A stretch of 8,039 nucleotides of DNA from Chloroflexota bacterium (lineage in GTDB: Bacteria > Chloroflexota > Anaerolineae > UBA1429), in assembly GCA_012513595.1 (NCBI GenBank), contig JAAZBY010000434.1, positions 1-8,039 on the forward strand, given 5' to 3'. The translations under genes and the position numbers were made by a program. Numbering within the stretch: the first letter of the stretch is position 1; every line of letters begins with the position of its first letter. The notes beneath the pieces were generated by a model. It made no database searches. It had not been told where the DNA came from and saw nothing but the letters and a program-made list of their open reading frames with translations. This document shows positions 1 through 6,589 of this stretch, piece after piece.

Positions 1-23
1 ACCTGTTCTTGTTTTCGGCGCGG

Positions 24-1348
24 TTAGGCCTTCTCCTGGCGGCCGCGGAAGATCAGCCGGATGGGGCTGCCCTCGAACTTGTAGCGATAGCGGATCTGGT
101 TCTCCAGGTAGCGCTGGTACGAAAAGTGCACCAGCCGCTCGTCGTTCACGAACAGCACAAACGTTGGCGGGGCTGTTGAGACCTGCGTGCCATACTAGAT
201 ACGTAGCTTCTTGCCCCACTTAGTCGGCGGAGAGTGCCGCGCCGTGGCCTGGCGGATGATGTCGTTGATCTGTGAGGTTGACAGGCGCACGCGGCGTTCC
301 TGCTCGATGCGCAGCGCTAGCGGCAGGATGGTGCTCACCCGTTGCCCCGTCAGCGCCGATACAAAGACCATCGGCACGTAGGGCATGAACTTGAGCGCTT
401 GCCGCGCCTCCGCCTCGAACTGCGGCATGGTGTGGTTGTCCTTCTCGAGAAGGTCCCACTTGTTCACCACCACGATGACGCTCTTGCTCTGTTCCAGGAT
501 GTAGCCGGCAACGTGGGCGTCCTGCTCGGTGATCCCCGCCGTGGCGTCGATGAGCAGCAGCACGACGTCGGCGCGGCTGATCGCCTTGATGGCCCGCATG
601 ACGCTGTACTTTTCAATCCCCTGCTGGACGCGCCCGCGACGGCGGATGCCGGCAGTGTCGATGAGCACAATGTCCTGTTCGTGGTAGCGGAGCGCTGTGT
701 CGACGGCGTCGCGCGTGGTACCGGCACCTGGCTGACGATGACGCGGTCCTGGCCCAGCATGCGGTTCACCAGGGAGGACTTGCCGACGTTGGGGCGCCCG
801 ACGATGGCGATGTGCAGTACCTCCGGTTCGTCCTCCTCGTCCGGCAGGGCTGGCAGCGCCGCCACAATGCGGTCGAGAAGGTCTCCGGTGCTCAGGCCGC
901 GGATGGCCGAGACGGCCAACGGCTCGCCTAGGCCGAGGGCGTGGAACTCGTGGGTGGCCATCTCGCGCGTCAGGTTGTCGGCCTTGTTGGCCGCCACAAT
1001 GACCGCCTTGTCGGTACGGCGCAGGAGGGCGGCGATCTCTTCGTCCCCGGGGGTCAGGCCGGCCGTCACATCGGTGAGGAAGACGATGACGTCGGCCTCG
1101 TCCATGGCCGCCTGGGCCTGGTCGCGGACGCGCGACACGATCTCGTCCGAATCGCTCAGCACAAGGCCGCCGGTGTCGACGACGGTAAAGACCTTGCCCT
1201 CCCACTCCACGTCGGCATAGTGCCGGTCACGCGTGGTGCCGGGTAGGTCCTCGACGATGGCCAGGCGCTGGCCGGCCAGACGGTTGAACAGGGTGGACTT
1301 GCCCACGTTGGGGCGGCCCACCAGGGCGACGACGGGTTTTCTCGGCAT
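24..1348 (-). pseudogene. der: Der (EngA) double-GTPase, disrupted by a frameshift and an in-frame amber codon
   Basis: Der is a tandem GTPase needed for assembly of the 50S ribosomal subunit. The first G domain is intact: GRPNVGKS at residues 11-18, then DTGG and NKAD. The second begins with another GRPNVGKSSLVN but loses frame after Pro209, where 'VSQVP' should continue 'GTTRDAVDT'. One C (plus strand) is missing at about 721-722. In the shifted frame the rest is excellent Der: DTAGIRRRG, NKWD and the start of the KH-like domain. At 195-197 a TAG replaces the first Tyr of the usual 'KIYYATQ' motif. The following 56 codons are still clean Der ([29 protein letters not shown]) and end at a TAA at 24-26. 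Repaired length is 441 aa, normal for the family. As it stands, translation gives a 294-aa product with 209 native residues. The start is ATG at 1348, with a weak purine-rich AGAGAGAGA upstream. Identity is near certain; whether the two lesions are real or sequence errors cannot be decided from this read. Confidence 0.9.
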
Positions 1349-1371
1349 GGTGAGTCTCTCTCTATACGACG

Positions 1372-1390
1372 GCGGGCGCAGGCCGCCCGC
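1372..1390 (-). other. GC-rich hairpin between cdaR and der
   Basis: This perfect inverted repeat has arms GCGGGCG and CGCCCGC and a 5-nt loop, and lies in the 75-nt gap between the cdaR stop and the der start. No T-run follows on the minus strand, so it does not look like an intrinsic terminator. It could be an mRNA-processing or attenuation stem ahead of der, or simply a by-product of high GC. Confidence 0.4.
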
Positions 1391-1423
1391 ACGCGCGGTA
1401 GGCTCCGGATAACAATAGCGTGG

Positions 1424-2737
1424 CTAAGGGGTTTTGGTGGGCGCAGCGGGTGTGCTGTTGGGGCCGCGGATGTCCGCCTCGACAAAAGCCGGGGACACGC
1501 TCGTCACGGCCAGGTCGGCCAGCTGCGGGTCGCGCGCAGCGAGCAACTCCACCACGACCTTGAGCTGATGGACGCCCGCCTCCAGGCCGGTGAGGTCGAC
1601 GTAGGCATCGACTAGGTCGGGGGCCAACTCGTCCAACACGACGGAGGGCCCGGTCAAGATCACATCGACCGAGGGCACCGACAGGCTCACGGTGTACCCC
1701 TCGCGGAGCTTGCGCGCCTTGAGCGGCACCTCCAGCGTCGCGCCGCCCATCACGGCGTCAATGTCGACGGTGACCAGAACCTGGCGCGGGTCAGTGTCTC
1801 CCTCGGTATACACTGAGACGCCCTCGGGCAAGGCCAGCTCGGCGCGCTGGGCGATAAGCCGCGTGGCGCCGGAGACGTCCACGTCGCCCTTGATGGACAC
1901 CAGCCCGGGCATGGTTGCAATCACCGTCGGAGGACCCACCACCGTGACGGTGGCGGGGTCGATCTCGATACTGCTGACATAGTAGCCGCGGGCCGGCTGC
2001 CCGGCCGTCCGCGCCAGGACGGCTACCTCGCGGTAGTTCTGGCGCTGCTCAATGCGCAGTTCAGTGCGCACCGCAGCCGGCGTGATCGTGACGCCCGTGA
2101 TCTGCTTGCCGGCGCTGTCGAGCGCGCGCACGGGCAGGTTCTGGTCAATGCTTTCGCGGCGCCCGGCCACGCTGACCGAAACGGCCGCCACCTGAACGTT
2201 CTTGACCAACCCCGCCGGCCCCTCCACGACCACCGTCGCGGGGCTGAACACCGGCGTGCCCACCGAGTAGCCGAGGGGCAGGGCCTCGATGCTTTCCAGG
2301 CGCAACTCGACCGGCATCTCGGTACGGTTTAGGTGGTCGATCTGGACGTACAGACTGTCCGGCTGGATGGCAAGGATCGTGACCGTCGGGTTCGTGCAGG
2401 TCACCTCTACTGGTACCGTGTGAAGCCCTTCGGCCAGGCCGGTGAGGTCCACCGTGGCGCGGAACGACTCGGCGGTGAGGCTGCTCCAGGAGGACTGGAA
2501 GGCCTTGATCTGAAGGTTCACCTCCTGCGACGGCGCGTTGGTGACGATCAGCCCCTCCCCGGTGTTCAGCATCTCAATGGGGATTGCTTGCGGAAAGTAG
2601 TCCTGGCGGGGGGCATCGTCCTGGTAGACGGCGTTGACCCACACCACCAACGAGAGCACCAGCGCCAGGAGGGCGGTGCCGAAGGTGTCCCACAGGCGTC
2701 CGCGGAGGGCAGCGAAGACGTTGATGAGCTTTCTCAT
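1424..2737 (-). CDS. cdaR: YbbR-domain protein, probable regulator of diadenylate cyclase CdaA (CdaR)
   Basis: This is a 437-aa protein with a short positively charged N-terminus and one membrane anchor at about residues 19-38 (FGTALLALVLSLVVWVNAVY). An extracytoplasmic region of repeated YbbR domains follows, at roughly 50-120, 138-215, 233-312 and 332-400. Each repeat shows the family pattern of 'P-V-E/L', 'GY-V' and a V-x-GP turn (VVVEGP, VTVVGP, VILTGP). The C-terminus ends in a short Pro/Thr-rich tail. In Firmicutes, CdaR binds the membrane cyclase CdaA and tunes its activity. Here the gene follows cdaA with an ATGA overlap, so translation is probably coupled and the same partnership is likely. 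The start ATG at 2737 is fixed by this overlap and by the anchor directly after it. The stop is TAG. The family call is firm; the regulatory role is by analogy. Confidence 0.9.
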   Translation of the reverse strand: MRKLINVFAALRGRLWDTFGTALLALVLSLVVWVNAVYQDDAPRQDYFPQAIPIEMLNTGEGLIVTNAPSQEVNLQIKAFQSSWSSLTAESFRATVDLTGLAEGLHTVPVEVTCTNPTVTILAIQPDSLYVQIDHLNRTEMPVELRLESIEALPLGYSVGTPVFSPATVVVEGPAGLVKNVQVAAVSVSVAGRRESIDQNLPVRALDSAGKQITGVTITPAAVRTELRIEQRQNYREVAVLARTAGQPARGYYVSSIEIDPATVTVVGPPTVIATMPGLVSIKGDVDVSGATRLIAQRAELALPEGVSVYTEGDTDPRQVLVTVDIDAVMGGATLEVPLKARKLREGYTVSLSVPSVDVILTGPSVVLDELAPDLVDAYVDLTGLEAGVHQLKVVVELLAARDPQLADLAVTSVSPAFVEADIRGPNSTPAAPTKTP

Positions 2738-3585
2738 ACAGCCCTCTTGTCTCGACGCAGATCGTCGCCGCCGCTCTTGCCCAGCAGCCGACGCGACTTG
2801 CCCTTGCCCTCTCGCGGCGGGGTCAGCATGGCCTGGAGGAGCGTGCGCAGGCGGCGCTCATCCAGATGGCGGACCATGCGGCCGTTGCGGGCGATCGAGA
2901 TGGTGCCGGTCTCTTCCGAGACGACCACGGCGATGGCGTCGGTCTGCTCAGTGATCCCGACGGCGGCGCGGTGGCGGGTGCCGAGGTGGCTGTCAGCAAC
3001 GAGGCTCTCGGCCAGGGGCAGCACGCAGGCGGCGGCCACGATACGGTTGCCGCGGACGATGACGGCACCGTCGTGGAGCGCCGTCTTGGGGAAAAAGATG
3101 GTCAGGAGCAACTCGTCAGCCACTAGAGCATCCAGCTCCACGCCCGTCTCGACATAGTCCTGCAAACCGGTGTCGCGCTCGAGGACGATGAGGGCACCGT
3201 GGCGCCGCTCTGAGAGGCGCCGGCAGGCGCTCACCAGGGCGTTTACCAGGCGGTCCAGTTCTACATCGCGGCTAGACCAGATGGCCAGGCCGCCGGCGCG
3301 CCCCAGGCGTTCCAAGGCGCGCCGCAGCTCCGGCTGGAGGACGATGGCCACCACCACGGCCAGGAACTGCCCCGTGGAACGCATCAACCAGTTGAAGGCC
3401 GTGAGGCCGGCCAGGCTGCCGATGAGGGCGACGAATAGGGCCAACAGGATCACGCCACGCAAGAGCTGGACGGCCTGCGTGCCCCGTACGAGGAGCAGCA
3501 CGGCATAGATGACGACGGCGACCAGCAGAATGTCGACGACGTCCAGCAGATCCAGCCTGGACAAGACCCAATACACGTTGGCCAC
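2734..3585 (-). CDS. cdaA: Membrane diadenylate cyclase (c-di-AMP synthase) CdaA
   Basis: This enzyme makes cyclic di-AMP from two ATP at the inner face of the membrane. Three hydrophobic segments (about residues 16-33, 41-58 and 72-83) precede a cytoplasmic DisA_N (DAC) domain. The catalytic motifs are intact: DGA at 172-174 (TALHDGAVIV) and RHR at 204-206 (GTRHRAAVG). GALIVLER at 130-137 is also typical. At 283 aa it matches the usual CdaA size. I chose GTG at 3585 because it gives the standard N-terminus just before the first membrane helix. A GAGGT ribosome-binding site lies 9 nt upstream, inside the end of argF. The frame stays open further upstream, but that part reads through argF and looks non-native. 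The argF stop is 7 nt before the start, and cdaR overlaps the end by 4 nt. No glmM, the common third partner, is in this window. Confidence 0.95.
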   Translation of the reverse strand: MANVYWVLSRLDLLDVVDILLVAVVIYAVLLLVRGTQAVQLLRGVILLALFVALIGSLAGLTAFNWLMRSTGQFLAVVVAIVLQPELRRALERLGRAGGLAIWSSRDVELDRLVNALVSACRRLSERRHGALIVLERDTGLQDYVETGVELDALVADELLLTIFFPKTALHDGAVIVRGNRIVAAACVLPLAESLVADSHLGTRHRAAVGITEQTDAIAVVVSEETGTISIARNGRMVRHLDERRLRTLLQAMLTPPREGKGKSRRLLGKSGGDDLRRDKRAV

Positions 3586-3592
3586 GGGACTG

Positions 3593-4516
3593 CTACCTCG
3601 CGAGCAGGTCGGCAAGGACCGCCTTTTGCGCATGGAGGCGGTTCTCGGCCTGGTCAAAGAGCCAGGACTGCGGGCCATCGGCCACCTCGTCGGTGATCTC
3701 TTCGCCGCGGTGGTCGGGCAGGCAGTGCATGACGCCGACGTCAGGGCGGGCGGCGGCCAGCAGCGCCTCATTCACCTGGTACCCGGCAAAGGCCCGGCGG
3801 CGCGTGGCGGCCTCGGCCTCTTGGCCCATGCTGGTCCAGGTGTCGGTGTAGATCACGTGGGCGCCGGCCACGGCCTCGGCGGGGCTGCGCGTCACGCTCA
3901 ACGTGGCGCCGGTCTGTTGGGCCACTGCGCGCGCGCCGGCCAACGCGGCCTCGCTGGGGGCGTAGCCATCCGGGGTGGCGGCCACTACCTCCATGCCCGC
4001 CAGTGCCCCTCCGTAGAGCAGCGAGTTGAGCATGTTGTTGCCGTCGCCGACGTAGGCCAGCCGCACGCCGGCCAGGTAGCCGAGCTTCTCCTGGACGGTT
4101 AGCAGGTCCGCCAGCGCTTGACAGGGATGGCAGTAGTCAGAGAGGCCGTTGACCACCGGCACGCTGGCCCACTGGGCCAGCTGAACCACGAGGTCGTGGC
4201 CGAACACGCGGGCCATGATCCCGTCGACGTAGCGGCTCAGGACGCGGGCCACGTCGGCCACGCTCTCGCGTTTGCCGAGGGAGATCTCTTCCGGCCCAAG
4301 ATAAACGGCGTGGCCGCCCAGCTGGTGCATGCCCATCTCGAAGGAGACGCGGGTGCGCAGCGAGGGCTTCTGGAAGACCATAGCCAGGGTGCGGCCGGCC
4401 AGGAGGGGCTGGTTGCCGCCGGCGGCCCACTCGGCCTTGAGGCGGCGCGCCAGGGCCAGCAGGTCGTTGAGCGCCTGGGGGCTGAGGTCAGCGAGCGCGA
4501 GCAGGTCCTTCTTCAT
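3593..4516 (-). CDS. argF: Ornithine carbamoyltransferase
   Basis: This cytoplasmic enzyme joins carbamoyl phosphate and ornithine to give citrulline in arginine biosynthesis. The 307-aa length is standard. The carbamoyl-phosphate loop is SLRTR at 52-56, a known variant of STRTR. HPCQ is at 130-133, the nucleotide-like turn [10 protein letters not shown] follows at about 157-166, and the ornithine-binding D225 and SMG (229-231) are present. The catalytic HCLP is at 264-267. Together, HCLP and SMG separate it from aspartate carbamoyltransferase. After HCLP the sequence reads DHRGEE, where many homologues have AHRGEE; the catalytic Cys is unaffected. The start ATG at 4516 has a good AAAGGA site 7 nt upstream. 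The gene sits 39 nt after the methyltransferase and 7 nt before cdaA, so it is probably co-transcribed with both. A catabolic (arginine deiminase) role is possible, but no arc genes are visible. Confidence 0.95.
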   Translation of the reverse strand: MKKDLLALADLSPQALNDLLALARRLKAEWAAGGNQPLLAGRTLAMVFQKPSLRTRVSFEMGMHQLGGHAVYLGPEEISLGKRESVADVARVLSRYVDGIMARVFGHDLVVQLAQWASVPVVNGLSDYCHPCQALADLLTVQEKLGYLAGVRLAYVGDGNNMLNSLLYGGALAGMEVVAATPDGYAPSEAALAGARAVAQQTGATLSVTRSPAEAVAGAHVIYTDTWTSMGQEAEAATRRRAFAGYQVNEALLAAARPDVGVMHCLPDHRGEEITDEVADGPQSWLFDQAENRLHAQKAVLADLLAR

Positions 4517-4555
4517 GGGGATGTCCTTTACAGTGATCAGCCGGCGTTACCTTCG

Positions 4556-5236
4556 CTATACCCGGTCCTCCGGCTTTACCGCCCAGACCAGGTCATAATC
4601 AACCTGCCAGGGCTGCGTAACGACGTTCTCAAAGCCTAGCGCCGCACATTGCCGCTCGAGGTTGCCCCGGCGGGCGATCCGGAACGGAAAAAAGGGTGCC
4701 TGCGGGCCCACGCGGTTGGTCAGGAGCGCAACCCCACCCGGGCGAAGCACTCGCCAGACCTCACGCAGCACAGCGTGGCCGTCCGACATGAACTCGAGCG
4801 CTTCCAGACAGGTCACACAGTCGATGCTGCGGTCGGCAATCGGCAAGTCCGCAGCGTCCAGCCGGACGAAGGTGGCCTGGCCGAGCCACTCCCGGTGGGC
4901 GATCTGCGCCTCTGTGAGCATGCCGAGCGAGCGATCGCCGGCCAGCACCGTCCCATGGAAGAGCGTGCCGTCCAGGAGCGCCAGCGGGATGCGTCCGGTA
5001 CCGGTGGCCACGTCTAGGACGCGCGGCCGCACGAGGGGTTCCAGCCGCTCTGCGAGCGGAATGCCCAGGAAGAGCTGTTCGTGCACGAACTGGGTCTGCT
5101 TGATGGCGTTGTAGCGCGAGGCGGTCCAGTCGTACAGGAGCGCCACAACCCGTGGCCCCAGGTAGGTCCCCTCGGTGATGACTAACAGCCAGTAAAGCAT
5201 CGCGGCCAGGAGCAGCGCCACAGGTACCCAGATCAT
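4556..5236 (-). CDS. Membrane-anchored class I SAM-dependent methyltransferase, substrate unknown
   Basis: This 226-aa protein has an N-terminal hydrophobic segment (about residues 3-21) and then a class I methyltransferase domain of the Methyltransf_11 type. Motif I is VLDVATGTGR at 73-82. The acidic residue that would bind the SAM ribose is D101 (LAGDRS). LPIADRSIDCVTCLEALEF at about 131-149 and LREVWRVLRPGG at about 157-168 are the usual later motifs. The start ATG at 5236 begins directly at the anchor. The nearest ribosome-binding candidates are AGGG at 8 nt and a stronger GGGGAGG 14 nt upstream, overlapping the stop of the preceding gene. A longer in-frame extension to 5359 would overlap that gene by over 100 nt and is Arg/Trp-rich, so I rejected it. 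The 10-nt gap to the membrane protein upstream suggests the two act together, perhaps on a lipid or quinone-like substrate. That is inference; nothing in the sequence names the substrate. Confidence 0.85.
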   Translation of the reverse strand: MIWVPVALLLAAMLYWLLVITEGTYLGPRVVALLYDWTASRYNAIKQTQFVHEQLFLGIPLAERLEPLVRPRVLDVATGTGRIPLALLDGTLFHGTVLAGDRSLGMLTEAQIAHREWLGQATFVRLDAADLPIADRSIDCVTCLEALEFMSDGHAVLREVWRVLRPGGVALLTNRVGPQAPFFPFRIARRGNLERQCAALGFENVVTQPWQVDYDLVWAVKPEDRV

Positions 5237-5246
5237 GCGCGCTGCC

Positions 5247-6035
5247 CTAGCCTCCCCATCTCGTCGAAGCCAGCGCCGCCAGCGCCGTGGCGGCCAGCCA
5301 GGCCACGCGTTGCTGGATGTGCGCCCACCCGCTGGTGCCGCGCCCGGCAGACAGGCCATGGTTCATCAACTCCGCGAGGGCGCCCACCGCCACGGCCGCC
5401 GTCACCAAGGGCTGACGCCCCTGGATCGAGGCGAACAGCAAGACGGCCCAGGCCCAGCGAAGCACCCAACGCGCCCCGCCCGGGCGCGCGCTCAACAGCG
5501 AACGGGCATAGGTCGCCAGGCTCACCACCAGGGCGAGGCCGAGCGTCCCCATGTCCAGCGGGGCAAGCGCCGCATGCCCGAGCAGCCAGGCGGCACAGAC
5601 GTGCAGGCCGCCGAGCGACCGGGCCAGAAAGGCGCGATCCTGGCCCGCCAAGAGGGTCAGGAGCGCGCCGACAAAGAGCGTCGTGGCCGCCACCAAGAGC
5701 GGTTCTCGCCCGACATAGGTGGCCAGCGCCAGGACCAGGCCGCTACAGGTCAGCGCGCTGACGGCCAAAGCGCGCTGGGCGGGCCGCACCGCGCCGCGCA
5801 GCAGGGCGTACCCGGGCGCCTCATCGGCAGGGGCGGGCGGCACGTCATCCTTGAGGCCGAGTAGCTGGCGGAACACGTACCCCAGGGCGGCATCGGCCAC
5901 CAGCCAGGCGGCCACCAACGCCAGGGCGTGGTCGGTATGCCAGCCCAGCGCGCGGGACGACAGGGCCCCACAGGCGAATATCCAGCTAATGCGAAGCGAT
6001 GGGCTCAGCGCAGTCGTGGGTGGGCTCCTCTGCAC
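5247..6035 (-). CDS. Uncharacterised multi-pass membrane protein
   Basis: I do not recognise this protein. From the GTG at 6035 it is 262 aa and dominated by hydrophobic stretches rich in Ala, Leu and Val, with about eight or nine possible membrane helices (near 17-32, 37-55, 90-107, 112-130, 141-158, 163-181, 190-204, 208-222 and 242-257). The largest polar section, about 60-88, reads LKDDVPPAPADEAPGY and then LLRGAVRPAQ. That pattern, a polar loop followed by 'G-x-V-x-P-x-Q' and a helix, faintly recalls the UbiA prenyltransferase fold, but the Asp-rich NDxxD motif is absent, so I make no functional call. The frame is open up to 6128, but an ATG there would lie upstream of the promoter's expected transcript start (about 6092), so the GTG is preferred. 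Its ribosome-binding site (GAGACC) is weak. The gene is the first of the six-gene unit and is followed after 10 nt by the anchored methyltransferase. Confidence 0.75.
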   Translation of the reverse strand: MQRSPPTTALSPSLRISWIFACGALSSRALGWHTDHALALVAAWLVADAALGYVFRQLLGLKDDVPPAPADEAPGYALLRGAVRPAQRALAVSALTCSGLVLALATYVGREPLLVAATTLFVGALLTLLAGQDRAFLARSLGGLHVCAAWLLGHAALAPLDMGTLGLALVVSLATYARSLLSARPGGARWVLRWAWAVLLFASIQGRQPLVTAAVAVGALAELMNHGLSAGRGTSGWAHIQQRVAWLAATALAALASTRWGG

Positions 6036-6098
6036 ATGGTCTCGATAACGGCTGGCTCCGCTGAGCGCACCGCAGTATGGACCGATACTTGTTGATCG

Positions 6099-6128
6099 AT
6101 TATAGCACAGCGAAAGGAGAATACTCAA
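6099..6128 (-). promoter_or_regulatory. Sigma70-type promoter for the six-gene unit
   Basis: On the minus strand, TTGAGT (6128-6123) and a perfect TATAAT (6104-6099) are separated by 18 nt. Transcription would start near 6092, about 57 nt before the GTG of the membrane protein. It is the only clear promoter-like match seen between the cold-shock gene and der, and it stands out in an AT-richer patch of otherwise GC-rich DNA. Confidence 0.7.
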
Positions 6129-6154
6129 AACGAACCGGCAACGGCATGCCCCGT

Positions 6155-6173
6155 CTGGCCGTCAGCCGGCCAG
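6155..6173 (-). other. Hairpin spanning the stop codon of the cold-shock gene
   Basis: Perfect 7-bp arms (CTGGCCG and CGGCCAG) enclose a 5-nt loop. The TGA stop of the zinc-ribbon/cold-shock gene lies within the loop on the minus strand. No T-run follows directly; only a short TTTT appears about 25 nt later. It may stabilise the 3' end of the transcript, but it is not a convincing intrinsic terminator. Confidence 0.4.
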
Positions 6174-6515
6174 GGCCACGTGATGTGCCGCGCGGCCACG
6201 CTCGTCCTCGCGTACCTCGAACTCCACCTCGGTCCCCGGGCTCAGGCGCACGCCGGGGGGCAGCCGCAGGGCGGAACGATGCACGAACACCTCGCTGCCC
6301 TGCTCGTCACGGATAAAGCCGTAACCCTTCCGCGCGTCAAACCAGCGAACCGTGCCGCGGTGTCGCGCGCCCAGCCGCTTCAGCGCCAGGCAGCCCGGGC
6401 AGAGGGCGGGGGACACAAGAACGCCCAGCCGAGCACGCTCGCGCTGGGCTTGTGCCGGGTCCAGGAACTGCAGACCGCAGAAGGCACAAGTGAGAGTACT
6501 ATCGACACAGACCAT
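6162..6515 (-). CDS. Zinc-ribbon / cold-shock domain fusion protein
   Basis: This small protein of 117 aa has two parts. Residues 5-48 form a four-cysteine zinc ribbon (C10-x2-C13 and C39-x2-C42) in the pattern D-x-T-L-x-C-x2-C-G-x2-F, matching the 'probable zinc-ribbon' (zf-trcl-like) family. Residues 53-117 form a cold-shock domain with RNP1 KGYGFI (63-68) and RNP2 VFVHRS (76-81), preceded by GTVRWFD. The cold-shock fold binds single-stranded RNA or DNA and often melts RNA structure. The zinc ribbon could add protein or nucleic-acid contacts. The ATG at 6515 lies just before the ribbon; no strong ribosome-binding site is visible. It follows the S1-domain gene by 74 nt without a clear promoter of its own, so co-transcription of two RNA-binding proteins is likely. 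Domain calls are firm; the cellular role is unknown. Confidence 0.85.
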   Translation of the reverse strand: MVCVDSTLTCAFCGLQFLDPAQAQRERARLGVLVSPALCPGCLALKRLGARHRGTVRWFDARKGYGFIRDEQGSEVFVHRSALRLPPGVRLSPGTEVEFEVREDERGRAAHHVALAG

Positions 6516-6589
6516 GGGCAGACTCGTGTTGGCTGGGCCAGCGCAGGCGCGCGGCAGGGATCCCGGAAGTGCTGGCTCGTGCGGGCCCC

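Noticed and set aside
195..197. Programmed readthrough or amber recoding in der
   Set aside because: TAG serves as the ordinary stop of several neighbouring genes, and a separate frameshift in the same gene points to damage or error rather than recoding.
342..1220. Long open frame on the plus strand opposite der
   Set aside because: It is the mirror of the conserved Der coding strand, with no recognisable protein motifs and Arg/Ser-rich composition typical of GC-rich antisense frames.
2333..3157. Long plus-strand open frame opposite cdaR and cdaA
   Set aside because: It spans two well-identified genes on the other strand, has no domain and is low in complexity.
3586..3771. 62-residue N-terminal extension of CdaA
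   Set aside because: It overlaps the conserved end of argF in another frame and lacks family similarity; the GTG at 3585 with GAGGT upstream gives the normal N-terminus.
5237..5359. 41-residue N-terminal extension of the methyltransferase
   Set aside because: It overlaps the preceding gene and is Arg/Trp/Pro-rich; the ATG at 5236 starts exactly at the membrane anchor.
6036..6128. Upstream ATG start for the membrane protein
   Set aside because: The extension covers the promoter -10 box and lies before the likely transcript start, so it would not be translated from this promoter.
6155..6173. Rho-independent terminator after the cold-shock gene
   Set aside because: The stem encloses the stop codon and lacks an adjacent T-run.
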